Shown here in pieces: positions 34,064 through 46,479 of a stretch of 64,000 nt of DNA. How positions within the stretch are numbered: the first letter of the stretch is position 1; every line of letters begins with the position of its first letter. The notes under the pieces are model-generated. The model saw nothing but the letters and a program-made list of their open reading frames with translations. It did not search any database and was not told where the DNA came from. Position numbers and translations under genes: made by a program. Source of the DNA: Butyriboletus loyo (lineage: Eukaryota; Basidiomycota; Agaricomycetes; Boletales; Boletaceae); assembly GCA_038093515.1 (NCBI GenBank), contig JBBPSI010000001.1:372001-436000 (forward strand), given 5' to 3'.

Positions 34064-34450
34064 CTAGGGATGTGTGAGGGATTCAGCATGCGCCAGTTCG
34101 CGCGCAGTTTCGGGGCTATTGATAATTTTCTCTAGCTTGAAGCGTTTACGAGCAGATATTGGGGGACAGTTGCGAATCAACACTTTGTCATGAAGCCGCA
34201 GTACTAACAGTACATCAGTAACGTCAATACGTGCTCTCCTCCTAGTGCGTACCGTTGTCCTCATCGTGCGCAAGAATCTTTGTGGTTCGCTCGATGCGCT
34301 GGAGAGAGTCGGGCCAAATACGCAAATTCTTTGGTGTGTACTCACCTTGCCAGTTATTTTGTGAATAACATTCCTATACACCGTCACGGTCGCCGTTTTG
34401 TTCATACAACCGACCTTGGTGACCATTCCAGTGAAGGCCATGGGTGGCAT
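34064..34450 (-). CDS. MRPS17: Mitochondrial small-subunit ribosomal protein uS17m
   Basis: S17 family protein of the mitochondrial ribosome, an early 18S/15S rRNA binder. Start MPPMAFTGMVTKVGCMNKT leads into ATVTVYRNVIHKITGK. Exon 2 gives RIERTTKILAHDEDN, and exon 3 gives VLRLHDKVLIRNCPPISARK followed by RFKLEKIINSPE. The GMVxxxxMxKT start and the D(K)VxIxxxRPxSxxKxF motif of S17 are both visible. Only two small introns. Length is about 100 residues. An in-frame extension upstream lacks an ATG, so this Met is preferred. Confidence 0.92.
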   Translation of the reverse strand: MPPMAFTGMVTKVGCMNKTATVTVYRNVIHKITGKVSTHQRICVFGPTLSSASSEPQRFLRTMRTTVRTRRRARIDVTDVLLVLRLHDKVLIRNCPPISARKRFKLEKIINSPETARELAHAESLTHP

Positions 34451-35394
34451 CTTGGATGGATGTGGAAGTTGTCGTCTTGCAGATGGTTGATGATTTATTG
34501 CACAAGCGCGGGACAAACCTTCCTCATTTGAGACAGGCACAGCAAATTCGCTCTTGTAGTGTCATTAGGAGCTCAGAGCTTCCGCTGTCGCTGTCCGGAA
34601 ATTGCGTATGAGGACAGGCAAACACGAATCTCTGTATGCAGCCAAGTATTGAGCTTAGCACTAATAGATCTTTGTTTAGCTACTCCTCACAACTTTGTGC
34701 AATTTAATTTTCAAAAACTTGAGATTTACAGTGGCCATTAGAAAAATACATGTTTACGACTACCATGCACCACCTTGGAGCTTGTTCAGGGTGTGACAAA
34801 CAAAGGGGTTGCCAAGGTCATGGTAATGAATGCATCGCATCAGTTGAACTTGAACATGCTACTCTGGAGAGCAGGCTGCACAACGGTGCCCAACTATGCA
34901 CTGAGAAACCTGAAAAACCTTGGTGGATATGCTTCTCGTGTCTTGAAGAAGACAAAACTGGCAAGCCTGACACATCACTACTTACAATGTCCAATGTAAC
35001 TCTAATTATTAAATTATAATTGTCCTACATATCATTACAGTTATTTTTCTCACTTCCTGTAGATAATCTACGCAAATCTTAAGCCTTTCTTCTAGTGTCT
35101 ATTGTGGTCCTTTTGATATTTACTCACCGCTGTAATACTTACACCGCATCGGGTCACAGTCAGGTCACAGCATGGACCCACAAAACAGGTCACAGGTCGT
35201 CACTAATTGTCTACCTTATAAATAATCGTACATTATGTAATGAACTTGGGAATGTTTGGGCAAGTTCTGACGTTGGAGGCATGCATTTTAAGCGGGTCAT
35301 CTGTATGTAATTCAACCACGTAAATAGCCGCGAAGGACGTCCGTTAGAGTCGCTGTAGCCTATGCTCTACAAAAGAATCACAAATGTAGCTCAT
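34451..35394. other. AT-rich intergenic region with an orphan open frame and GGTCACAG repeats
   Basis: The left end is the uS17m promoter and the right end the 3' flank of the drug transporter. Between them, 34750-35020 is open in two plus-strand frames over about 75-90 codons with no recognisable motif. Three copies of GGTCACAG lie at 35152, 35163 and 35188. Base composition is visibly more AT-rich than in neighbouring genes, as in decayed mobile elements, but no terminal repeats or transposase motif were found. Confidence 0.4.
35152..35195. repeat. Short direct repeat GGTCACAG x3
   Basis: Identical octamers at 35152-35159, 35163-35170 and 35188-35195. Function unknown. Confidence 0.7.
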
Positions 35395-37502
35395 CTAAGC
35401 GCTGGACATCTTCAATGATGGCTGTGGGGGTGCAAATTTGGATTTGGATCGGATTGCTGGCCCGTACCTTGTCAAGATAAATGGTGCGGGGGCCATCGCA
35501 AGTGCGATAAAGCCAACGAGAGAGGATGCCCACTGTGGTCCGAGTTTTGCGTACATCTGAGATGAAAATAACTTGTATTCTCGTGAGCACAGCGCCAACT
35601 GGACCTAGCACCACACCTACAGGAAAGCCGGCGCCAAAAGCGCTACGGGCAACAACAGTCGCGGCAAGCGCAGACGCGGAAACAACAAGGTACACATCAA
35701 TGATGTAGTTTATCAACGCCAACTAAGCAGTGACGTCAAAGGACGGCAATGGACACATGTATGGCCGAAACTCACGAGGATCCAGCATATACTAAAGCCC
35801 AGGAACAACGCGGAAGTTAACGGAACCCAAATGGATATGCTTGGGGATGACGTCCATCTATGTCCAATTTGCCTTGAATATTCAACGGATATTAATTGGG
35901 AAAACGACTCACGCAAACCAAAAGAAACATGCGGCGAATAATGGTGATGCAATCATTGCCTCGCGTAATCTGTATTCCGGGGGTACAGGCTCTGGAGCGA
36001 ATTCCTCCACCTTTCGAGCATAGTCTGTGTTTACAAAGAGCACGTACTAGGGCAACTTGTCAGCCCTGGCGTAGGAAGTGAAATACATGCATACCACGAC
36101 AACCGCGAGGAATCCACCAATTGGCAGTGGAAGAAATACGAGGCCGGATGGACCGGGCTCAAGACCGTGTCCTTTCGTGTATACTACTGGATACGCTTCG
36201 AACAACATATAAAGACAGCCGAAGACAAACTAGAAAAAGATATCAACGATGAGATAAACACAGTAGATCTCATGTTACGCACACTCATGTACATCGTGAG
36301 CACAAATAGTATCGGCTCCTGAAAGAGAATCTTGAAGGGGCGTGCGAGGATGGCTTCTACGCGATCTGCAAATTTTGTGGATTCTGTTTCCATTGCGGCA
36401 TAGTATCGTTCGTCTCGTGTATTCTTGCGCCTTTCCCGCGCCATCTTTACAAGCAGGATAGGCCTGAAATAGATATCAATTAATGAGACTCTATGTCCCA
36501 ATCCAAGATTTGCCTACTCGTAAGTTTCTGGCACGGTTAAAATGATTTGCAGCCAGCAAAGACCTGTCTGAAAACGCATTGGAATCCTTATGCGAGACAC
36601 TCGGAGTTGACTCACAAAAATTGCGAGAATCCAGAATACCCAACGCCACGAAACTCCTGTTTGGTAGATGTAGCCTCCGACGACAGGTCCAATACCCGGG
36701 CCAGCGAACGGAGCAACGGCAAAGATAGCCAATGCTGCTCCGCGTTCCTTGGGGCCCCAAATATCTGATATCAGTGCGCTGTGTACAGTGGAGTGAGGAC
36801 ATGGATAAAAGAGGGGAAATGTCACATACCCAGAGTTGGCTAGCGGAGCAGCTGCGAAGATCCCGCCAAGAAAGCGGAAAACAAGTATCGACGCCGTGTT
36901 CTGGGAGAGGGCGGAACCTATTTGGAAACACTGTAGATGACGTGATGATTAAAGTGCGGAAAGTACATGACAATGGGGATATGACAAACCAGAAACCCAA
37001 AGAACGATAGGATAAAGATTGGCCGTCGACCGTATTGCTCGGAGAGCGGCGCCCACAGAAGAGGGCCGACACAATATCCGGAAACGAAAAGGGAGATTGT
37101 GAGAATACCGACTTCGGCTGAAAATCCGAACTCATCGCGCAGCGCTGGTATGATTGGTGACGGTGCACTACTCGAAAATGTACTGTGGCGAGTGTTTAGC
37201 GGCAGAAATATGCTAAATCGACGGAAACTGACGCGGCGAGGACATGAATGCCCCCTGATACAGTGAGATACCATCTCCTGAGATGAGACCAGTTCTGTGG
37301 AGGGATGATAAGACTGAACGGGGTCGAGGACCTGACGGAATGAACACACCTTTGGATTCTCCGGGTCACCGGGAGAAAACCGAACGAGGAAGGGGTCAAT
37401 TGGTTTGTCGTCGAGGACAACGGGGATGTCAGCCTCGGGGTCGAATGCATGAACGGCGGTCGCGGTCGAATGAATAGATCGTGAATCTGCTGGAACTGAC
37501 AT
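35395..37502 (-). CDS. MFS multidrug/polyamine transporter (DHA1 family)
   Basis: Twelve-helix plasma-membrane drug:H+ antiporter. The start MSVPADSRSIHSTATAV is followed by the fungal DHA1 hallmark DPFLVRFSPGDPENPKNWS just before helix 1. Later blocks are SPIIPALRDEFGFSAEVGIL, GPLLWAPLSEQYGRRP (motif A), ANSG, ALISDIWGPKERGAALAIF, APFAGPGIGPVVGGYI (motif C), WRWVFWILAIF, ARPFKILFQEPILFVLTMYM, FGCLYMLFEAYPVV, ARSAFGAGFPLFSSQMYAKL and GPQWASSLVGFIALAMAP. The gene has around nine introns and no visible lesion. It diverges from WRAP73 over 272 bp. Substrate unknown. Confidence 0.88.
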
Positions 37503-37774
37503 GGTTGGGGGCGGACGAGGTCCATGATGATGGGTCGCGACAACTTATACGATACCGGGGCGAATGGATCGCAGTGCTGACAACAGCAGGGTGACATGTA
37601 CCTGACCCGATAGTCCATTACTGCATAATAATGTTCGCGTCATTACTCATGGCGATGAGATGAAAGAGCGTATGATAGGAAGGCTGTCCTACGCGTACCT
37701 CAACGTATAAGCACAAGAGGCATGAGTGGCGGGCCCGAATGCCTGCACTGCTTAGACATCAACACTCTTGACTC
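37503..37774. promoter_or_regulatory. Bidirectional promoter interval, DHA1 transporter / WRAP73
   Basis: 272 bp between divergent start codons. No specific element assigned. Confidence 0.4.
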
Positions 37775-39616
37775 ATGGACTTTACAGAAATCTACAAGCA
37801 ATCAGCAAACCTCGTCCACTTCAGTCCCGGCGCCCATTTCATCCTCAACGCTGTCGAAGACGTCCTCGTCGTGCGTCGCACCGACACCCTCCAAATTACC
37901 CGCACATGGTCCATCACTCCTTCCGTGCGGACTACTACTGAAACAGACCGCTGGATATCGCACGCTGGCTGGTCCTGCGACTCAGAGTATCTCTTCGCAG
38001 CCTCGGCCAAAAGTGGCATCGTGCAGGTCTTCAAGCTTCGAGATGAAACTTGGTCCGCCCGCATCGAGACTGGCGCAGAGGGTCTCCTCAAAGTGGAATG
38101 GGCCCCGGATGGCCGAAATATACTCTGCTTCTCAGAATGGGGTGTAAGCACACTTGCTCCGCCTTGCCTTCGCATGTCAACGCCTGCAACAGCTCCGGAT
38201 TACCATCTGGTCGATCGTAACCGGGACCGCCAAATACATTCAATTCCCTATCCATCCTGATAGAGGTATTTTGCTATCTTTCCGTTGCTTGACACCCCGC
38301 AAACTATCACATAGGCTATGCATTCCGCGCCGATGCTCGGTACTTTGTATTAGCTGAACGGCACAGATCCAAAGATACTCTCGGCATCTACGATGTATGC
38401 GACTCATTCAAGCTCGTGCGGGTGCGTTCGCATGTATCCTCGGGTTTCAAAGCTGAAGTGACGGTAAAGACACCCGCAGCATTTCCCGCTCCCCACGACT
38501 AACCTGTCCTCCCTCGCGTTATCACCCACGGGAAACTATGTTGCAGTATGGGAGGGCATTTTGGAGGTGTGTTACTTGAACAATGAGTACATGTTCAGGC
38601 CCCGAAGCTTCTAACGCAGTATAAAATAAGCATTCTTTCACTCGCAGGGGATGTGCAAGGCACATTCTCTCCGAGTCCTGATCCAGGTTTCGGAGTCCGC
38701 ACCGTGGCGTGGCATCCGAGCGGGATGTTCCTTGCGATTGGCGGTTGGGATGACAGAGTTAGTGTGACACCGGTTATCTTATACGCGTTTGCTGTTTACG
38801 CCGTTAGGTCCATATCCTGGACAGTCTGACGTGGTCCGCAACATGCACACTGGAATTATCTAGTCGGATTACGGGCGGAGTGGTACGTTAAAAGATCCGG
38901 TCTCGGGATATTATTAAGCTATCCGACAGACACTCTGGCGGGAGCCTGCCAATTGGCTGGAGTCGACGCAAGGCAGGGGGTTCCTTTCCTGTGAGGATGT
39001 TATTGGACCCTTTAGCGACGCTACTGAATGATTACTGTCCAGATGAGCGGCTGGACGGCCCACAAACCATAAGCCTGACTAAGGCAGATCTAAGCAAGCC
39101 TAATCCAAAATCTGGAACGGTGCAGCTAGAATGGAATAAGACAGGTACTCTGTTGCTCGTCCGATATGGTAATGATGCTTGTTTCTGTGGGAGCTGAGTG
39201 TTAAATCCGAGGACAGACAGTGTACCCGGTGGGGTACATATCTACGATTTTCCAACGCCGTCGGAGCCGTTCGTCCCACGTTTACGGTGTGTACTGGTGC
39301 ATCGGAAGCCGGTGATGCGCGCACTATGGAACCCGATGCGCAAAGGCAGTCTCGTGATCTGTTGTGGCACTCAGAGTGTGTTTACCTGGAGCGACGAGTG
39401 GGTGGGAGAGGGGGGGGATGAAGAGGATATGGCTGAGTGCATCGGCGTGCCTGCGAGCAGTGAGTGGTCTAAATGTCGCTGTGAGTTGAGATGAACAGGA
39501 TGGTCGCAGCAAAGTACGAAACAAAGGATGTGCGGTGGGCGCCTGACGGGAAAGGGATAGTTCTGATGGACAAGGACAAGTTCTGTTGTGCGTTTGAAGT
39601 CGAGGAGGGTGTGTAG
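37775..39616 (+). CDS. WD-repeat protein WRAP73/WDR8
   Basis: Spindle-pole/centrosome WD40 protein. In fission yeast the orthologue Wdr8 anchors minus ends at the spindle pole body with Msd1 and Pkl1. Starts with MDFTEIYKQSANLVHFSPG, then DTLQITRTWSI, ISHAGWSCDSEYLFAASAKS, LLKVEWAPDGRNILCFSEWG, RITIWSIVTGTAKYIQFP, DARYFVLAERHRSKDTLGIY, VRTVAWHPSGMFLAIGGWDD, VTLWREPANWLESTQGRGF and VRWAPDGKGIVLMDKD near the end. Blade order and the WRAP73-specific GRYFALAERRDCKD-like block support the assignment. There are about ten introns. Ends in CAFEVEEGV. Confidence 0.9.
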
Positions 39617-39781
39617 TGCCAGAGGATATGAAAACAGTCGACGGTATTATAGACTAAGCAGGATAAAACCGAACATGAGCGGGGGCACTCGCACGATCAC
39701 GTGAGGGAGACGCAAGCGCACGGCACTGACTAAGCACTCGCTGTAGAATACGCTCTCCAGGCCGTCTCTCTCACCCCCTCA

Positions 39782-42301
39782 ATGCTTTCTCGCTCACTTC
39801 GTCTCGCTCGCACCATCGACCGTCGTGTCGTCGCGCTCAGCTCATCGCGTTGGTCGAGGTCTTTTGCTACCCCCTCACCTCGTGATCCTCACTCCGAGCC
39901 CTCTCCGCATGACTCCGCAAGCAAGGGAAAAGCAGAGGCAGACGATGCCAGGGTGGAAAAGGAGAGCGGCACAGGCGTAGAGATACCAAAGGGTCTGGAG
40001 GGCTTCTTCCAACGCTACCAACAGTCCCAGCGGCAGCACTCGTCCTCCCGGCCGTCCAATCCCGAAGACGACGAGCCCCATCGCTCCAAGCCCCCTCCTC
40101 CTGGCGGAAACAACAGTAATTTCAACCCCAATCAGTTGGCCTTGTTGGCTACATCTGCTGCCATCATCTACGCCTTGAGCGGTTCTTCATCCTCGTCTTC
40201 GCGGGAGATCACTTGGCAGGAATTCCGGACCGCATTCCTTGACAAGGCTCTCGTCGACAAACTCATTGTCGTCAATCGACAAAAAGTTCGGATCAAGCTT
40301 CACTCCAACGCAACAGGAACCATGTATTCCGCCGCCGTTGGTGGGGGTGACTACTATTTCTCCATAGGAAGCGTCGAAGCGTTTGAGCGCAAGCTCGAAG
40401 AAGCTCAGAATGAGCTCGGCATCCCAAGTCACGAACGGATACCTGTCGCCTATCATGACGAAATTTCTACAATAAATACCCTTCTCAACTTTGCACCTAC
40501 CATCCTCTTCGCTGGTCTTCTCTTCTACATGAGCCGGCGGGCCGGCGGTTCCGCTGGCAGCGGGCCAGGCGGTATTTTCAACATTGGAAAGAGCAGGGCG
40601 AGGTTGTTTAACAAGGATACAGACGTCAGAGTCAAGTTCAAGGACGTTGCTGGAATGGACGAGGCCAAGGAGGAGATCATGGAGTTCGTTAAGTTCTTGA
40701 AGAACCCTGCCAAGTACGAGAAACTCGGTGCAAAGATCCCCCGCGGGGCTATCTTGTCAGGTCCTCCCGGAACTGGAAAGACTCTCCTTGCAAAAGCCAC
40801 TGCTGGCGAGGCCAATGTTCCCTTTCTTTCTGTTTCCGGCTCGGAATTCGTTGAAATGTTCGTGGGTGTCGGATCGTCCCGTGTTCGTGATCTCTTCGCC
40901 TCAGCCAAGAAAAATGCACCGTGCATCATTTTCATTGATGAAATTGATGCCATCGGCAAGTCTCGAGGTAAGGGTGGTAGCTTGGGCGGGAACGACGAGC
41001 GAGAGTCAACTCTCAATCAATTATTGGTGGAGATGGATGGTTTTGGCACTCAACAACATGTTGTTGTTCTTGCTGGTACCAATCGTCCCGACGTCCTCGA
41101 TCCAGCATTGATGCGCCCTGGTCGGTTTGACAGGCATATTGCTATCGACCGACCTGACGTGTCCGGCCGTAAGGGTATTTTCATGGTCCACCTCAAGCCT
41201 CTCCTTCTCGCACAGGAGCTCTCGGACAGATCTGCGTTGGCCCAGAAGCTTGCTGTCCTTACCCCAGGTTTCTCCGGTGCTGATATTGCCAATGTCTGCA
41301 ATGAGGCCGCACTCCACGCAGCTCGTAAAGCCCATGAATTCGTCGCAAACGATGACTTTGAGAGTGCCATCGAACGAGTCATTGCTGGCTTAGAGCGGAA
41401 GAGTAGAGTGCTCAGTGCCGAAGAGAAAAAGACTGTCGCATACCATGAAGCTGGTCATGCTATCTGTGGTTGGTTCCTAGAACACGCAGACCCTTTGCTC
41501 AAAGTTAGCATCATTCCTCGCGGTGTTGGGGCTTTGGGATATGCGCAAGTAAGTGTCATAAGATCGTTACCTGGGCTCGGCTTATACGATTTCTGGTAGT
41601 ACCTACCTCCGGATCGTTACCTACTTTCTACACCACAAATGATAGATCGAATTTGCATGACGCTTGGTGGACGCGTCTCCGAAGAAATCTTCTTTGGCCC
41701 GGAGAATATCACAACTGGTGCCCAAGACGACCTTCAGAAAATCACCCGCATGGCCTTTGAAGCATGTGCCAACTATGGCATGAATACAATCATCGGACCA
41801 GTTAGCTACGGCGGTCGCGAAGGTCAAAAAGAGGGCTGGACAAAACCGTTTAGCGAGAAGACGGGCGAGATGCTTGACGCTGAAGTCCGCAAGATGATTA
41901 CGTACATTATTTTCTTTTTCTGGTTGAGTTTGTTGAACTACTCATGACATTTGTGTAGCTCTGCGCATCAGAGAACGACCGAACTCCTTACCCGCCATCG
42001 CGAAGATGTTGAGAAAGTCGCCCAGTTACTGCTGGAGAAGGAGGTCATTACTCGGTACGTGACCTAGTTGCAGTGATCTAGAGTGTCGAACGTATTCTTT
42101 GTTTTTAACAGTGAGGACATGATCGACCTTTTGGGCAAGCGTCCTTTTGTGGGTAAAGCCGATGAGATGGACAAATGGCTCGATCAGAACCGAGGAAGTG
42201 AGCGGAGCGCTCCTCCACTTGAAGAAGCTGGCCCCAGCTCAGCAGAACCAGCACCCGTTCCCGTCACTGCTTCGAAGTCCGTGCGAGACTACGAATGGTA
42301 A
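39782..42301 (+). CDS. Mitochondrial m-AAA protease subunit (AFG3/YTA12 type)
   Basis: Inner-membrane ATP-dependent zinc metalloprotease facing the matrix, which degrades unfolded membrane proteins and processes precursors. The large first exon holds a targeting sequence ([16 protein letters not shown]), two transmembrane segments (around [16 protein letters not shown] and [15 protein letters not shown]), [14 protein letters not shown], Walker A GPPGTGKT, Walker [12 protein letters not shown], the pore-loop [33 protein letters not shown], and the zinc site HEAGH. Exon 2 continues with [20 protein letters not shown] and the third zinc ligand region [11 protein letters not shown]. The last exons give [20 protein letters not shown] and an acidic tail ending RDYEW. 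Total about 800 residues. The intermembrane domain between the two helices marks it as m-AAA rather than i-AAA. Confidence 0.95.
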
Positions 42302-42496
42302 GAATTATAGAAAGAGGACACGATTCTACGTACATTCTTGTATCTATACTCGCCACTCTGGATTCTACTATTACCTTGCACGCTTTCGCTGTCTGATTTG
42401 ACCGATTGACGGCATTAAGAGTGAAGACAACTGATCTTCGAAAATTGGGTACTTCATTTCATCCGACTATTTCTTGTTACTGGGCTGAATGAGACC

Positions 42497-44953
42497 CTAG
42501 AAGGTATAACGGAACCCACTCCATGCGTCACCCTTGTCTGCCCGCGCAGCCTCGGTAGATTCATATCTCCCATTCTTGGCTGCCTTTACCGCAATGTCCT
42601 CCTCCAGGGAATAACCACACCCTATAACCTCGTCACGTTCTCCACGATCTCGTCGATCATTCTCAAGCTTCAGCTGAATCATGAAGACGGCTGAGGATAT
42701 CCATCCGATAGCTATGTATGCAAGCACGATCCCATGTCCAAGCCTAAACCACGGTGCGTCTTGTGCGCGATACTGATGACGAATGTGTTACTCGGAAGCA
42801 TGTAATTTTTGATCAAACATACCACGTTGGACGATACGGCGCCATTGATGTTTCCCCTGTCAAAGCTTAGCGGAGATGAGAGGTGAAATCACTAGCCTCA
42901 CCAGCCGATTGCCATCGCGAGCGTCACGCCTCGTTTATACGAGCCTTCCACATTGCTTGCGACCCACGCACTATGCAGTGTGTAGACGTCTGTTTTCAAC
43001 ATCAAAACTCGGGTAGCACTCACACTGCATTCGCTGTACGTACGAGGCAAGCCACGATTTAGCTTTGGAAAGTCATTTTTCAAATGACACTCACGAACGG
43101 TCGGGTAGATGGCGCTATGCATCAGTACTTTAGCATGATGTCACCGATAACTGGGTATAACTTACGAAGCCGCGAGATAACACGCGAAATAGGACAACTT
43201 CGGATTGCTTGAAGAGATCAAAATGATGTAACCCACTAATCCTGATTATCGCTCGTCAGAACAAATCATGGGCGCGTGCTCGACGCCGACCTGTACTAAA
43301 CAGGGCTCTTGAAAGAAGCGGAACTGTGTCAGGTGCAGCCCAATTCAAAGATAAATCAGGCTGACAGGTTGATGTACGCCCTCTTGCCAAGGCGATCTCC
43401 AAGGAATCCGACGAAGACAGTCACTATGCAAGACCAGACATATACAGGTACTGACAACAAATTCGCCGTAGTAGCCTTGTACCCTGGGTTGTATCCTCGG
43501 TCAACCACTCCTATGCCCGAGCATCCGAAATCGGTGTGACTCACCCAACTGATACATGGCATGGGTCGATTATTAGAGACTCTGAAAATAGTTACAGTAC
43601 CGACCTGATTGATGATTGTCGGTGTGAACAAAGAAAATGCAAACAAGGGTCCATCACTGCAACGTGGAATAGTAATCATTACGTCCACAAGAAAACCGAG
43701 GAGACATTACAAGCCCATGTATATGCCCACTGAGATAGAGAGATCTGAGACGTCTCGGATCAACAAAAAGCATGCACGACTCACTTGCGATGTACGTTTT
43801 CCAGTCCGTTAGACTTTGCCAAACATATTTTGCCTTGAATTGTTCTCCTCCAGCACTGAATTGCATATCTGCACGAAGACGGCGAATGACGAACACCCCT
43901 GAGAGTCGGATTGTGAACAGAGCAACCACGCCAGAAAATCAAGAGAATACCAACGTTCTGAGCCAGTGAGAAATTGTGCCGTTTCCGGGAAATCTTGGAT
44001 GACCCAAAACGAGGTGATTGCACACAGTATAGTAAACAGGCCCTCCAAGATGAATATCCATGACCATCCCGTTCTCCCCGCAACACCATTCATGTTGGAC
44101 ATCGCGGCTGCCAGGAGACCACCTAGGATGATGAATAGGTCCATGAGATGTGCACACGTGACTTTGAGCTGGAAGTATATTCACTGAATGCTCCTGCGAT
44201 AGTCGCTGAAGTGAAGAAGGTGGCAATCCGCATGCCCACTTCTGACCGCTTGTACCAGCTATTCCACATTGTCAGTCCACGATCGCGGGGTGCGATACAA
44301 CTTGCCATGAGATGTAGAAAACGATACCAGGGTATAATCCTGCCTCCGCTAGGCCAAGGAGAAAACGCAAGGCTGAGAGAAAGTTCAGGTTCTGTCCGAT
44401 GAAGGAGCTGTCACGTACCGAGAAGACCAGTATAATTGCGAATAAATCCATGACACAACTATTCTCAGTCAACAAACATTATCACAGTGGGGGTTCTAGA
44501 AATTTACACGAACCATGACAACTCCCCACATGAACATCATAGATGAAAGCCATATTGAGGGTCGGAAGCGTCTCAGCAAGACATTGCTTGCGGGCTGCAG
44601 TACGACTAGTTGGCTGCGATGTTCCCGAGGCGAGTGAATATACATACCTCAAATATAGCATAAGGGAAAAAGAAGACTGTTAGCGCGATGAGATACTGAT
44701 TGTCCGTAATATTCAAGTCGGTTTCTAGACCATACAACTTGTCGCGCGTGAGTTCCTTGATGGAGTCAAACAGGCCAGAGACACACACCTTTGCATTTCC
44801 TATTGCTGCTCTGTCGAGAAAATTCAGAAAGTATAACAAGCCTAGCCATGGCACGATGCGAATGTCCATCTTTCGGAGTAGCGTTCGCTCGTCCACCTGG
44901 CTGGTGTCCACCTCGGGTTTGTATAATTCGGTGCTAGACGACTTGGCGTCCAT
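42497..44953 (-). CDS. MFS anion:cation symporter, Dal5-like (allantoate/ureidosuccinate/vitamin type)
   Basis: Plasma-membrane transporter of the fungal ACS family. N-terminus MDAKSSSTELYKPEVDTSQV, then ERTLLRKMDIRIVPWLGLLY and FLNFLDRAAIGNAK (family signature at helix 1), LYGLETDLNITDNQYLIALT, FFPYAIFE, ALRFLLGLAEAGLYPGIVFY, WYKRSEVGMRIATFF, GLLAAAMSNMNGVAGRTGWS, WIFILEGLFTI, VYVWSCIVTVFVGFLGDR and GYKRGVTLAMAIGWG-like block NVEGSYKRGVTLAMAIGWGN. About a dozen introns. Substrates of this family are organic anions such as allantoate, nicotinate or pantothenate. It lies 168 bp downstream of UreD on the same strand. Confidence 0.87.
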
Positions 44954-45121
44954 CGTGGCTTTGTCGACTCTGGGGGTTGTCCCACAGTCTTATATATAGA
45001 GCCAGGCTACGGCGGTCATGGGGCCAACAGTACTTTTCCCGCTCAAGTGACAACTAATGCAAGTTATGCATCGGAGAGCGCAGAGTGCCAGTTGAATCTT
45101 GATGGTATCGTCGAACATGCA

Positions 45122-46127
45122 CTATACAAACAGTTTGAGATATGTGTCAACGCCAACGATGTCCTCGAGTCCTCGCAGCGATTCCCGTAGCCAGTCCTTC
45201 ACATCCTCGGTCTCCACTCCCGCCGCTCGTAGAATATAACCCTTCCCTTCACCTATGGAGCTCATAGCCCATATCATGCGCGCCGGCGAGGACATCTTGA
45301 ATACCGTTGTCGACTGATATAGTTTATCAAGATGTGCGATGACGCCCTGCCCGAGAGGGCCAAAGAAAATCAGGGTAGCGTAGCATGAGTAAGGCTTGAG
45401 TCTCTCTTCGAGTGGGCGGGGTAATCTTTGGCACTGGCTGATCTCGGGTACATCGACTTGATGGGGCTCTTCCAGGAGCGTGATGTCCCGTGCTATGCAA
45501 TGCCCATCAAGAAAGACCTCGTTGAGACTGTGATACCGCGAGAACACCCACTCCTCCCCGAGTGACTTGCGGCCAGAAGTCACCCAGTCTAGTAGAACCA
45601 GGGAGGCATCATTTGAAAGGGAGATTCTCTGGGTTTGGGAATATGATGCTGCGCGGAAACATGTCACTGGGTCGGGGAGCAGGAAGAGAGCACTGCCGGG
45701 TGCAACGGTGACTTCTGTTACGCAGGTGGTGACATTTGGGGCTGCGTGGGCGGATTGTCCGAGACGTGTCGACGGCCGATCTCCGGAACGGGTCTTGAAC
45801 ACTTTGGTAGACCCCTCATAAATGGAGGAGTACATCAGCATGGTGCTGCCTAGAAACTCGATAGCCTACCTGTGATAGAAGAAGAAGTCTGCAACCATCC
45901 CTTACATCGACGTTCAGGTGGACGTGATCGCCGTTGACCAGACCACCCCCGTAGCTCAGAACATAGACGATGGCGACAGTGTCTTGAGTAAGTCTTGGGG
46001 AGAGAAGCTTGAGGGGATAGGTCGCCGACAGTTCGGTAAAGACAACGGACGAGCCATGGGAAGCACAAGCAATTCGGCCGTGTCCTGCACGGAGCGACTC
46101 TTTTTCTGCCGTGGCGAGGGGCAACAT
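45122..46127 (-). CDS. ureD: Urease accessory protein UreD/UreH
   Basis: Cytosolic chaperone that, with UreF and UreG, loads nickel into apo-urease. Two exons encode about 315 residues. Start MLPLATAEKESLRAGHGRIA is followed by TELSATYPLKLLSPRL, VYVLSYGGGLVNGDHVHL (conserved GGGLVxGD), CRLLLLSQGSTKVFKT, APGSALFLLPDPVTCFRAAS, LLDWVTSGRKSLGEEW and, near the end, FFGPLGQGV. These are the defining UreD blocks in order. The first open frame has an upstream TTG only, so this ATG is chosen. No other urease gene is in the window. Two GATA-type motifs (TTATCA at 46161 and 46270) lie upstream. Confidence 0.93.
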
Positions 46128-46479
46128 CAAACTCCTCGTTTAGACTTTGAGCAGCAATTATTATCATTATTGTAGTTCCAATCTTGTTGAACATGTATTC
46201 TGTATGTCCCATACATGTCGAGTAGCAAAGGAAAGTGAAGAGATTGTATGAATGAATGACGGTGAACTGTTATCATATGAACCATGCAAGAGAAGGGGGA
46301 GGTAACAATAAAGTAACAAAATCTGCTTACAGAATGAGAGGCATGGCGAACTCCACTATCGAACGTATGCAATCAACAGAAGCACCGAGTCCGAGGCGCA
46401 AAGGTATAAACATGATATAACGACAAAGTCACGTCGATGACCTGGATGTGAACAGGGAGGAACCGAAAGTGCCAGCGCG
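46128..46479. promoter_or_regulatory. UreD promoter region with two GATA-type motifs; Byr4 gene 3' flank
   Basis: Same-strand gap. TGATAA (HGATAR) motifs on the UreD coding strand lie at 46166-46161 and 46275-46270, about 35 and 145 bp before the start codon. Such sites are bound by nitrogen-catabolite GATA factors in fungi, but they also occur often by chance. Confidence 0.4.

Noticed and set aside
34750..35020. Possible transposase fragment
   Set aside because: No catalytic triad, zinc finger or terminal repeats could be seen; kept only as an AT-rich unassigned stretch.
30000..46200. Idea that transporters, glutamyltransferase and UreD form a biosynthetic gene cluster
   Set aside because: They are interspersed with housekeeping genes (prefoldin, uS17m, WRAP73, m-AAA protease) and there is no backbone synthase.
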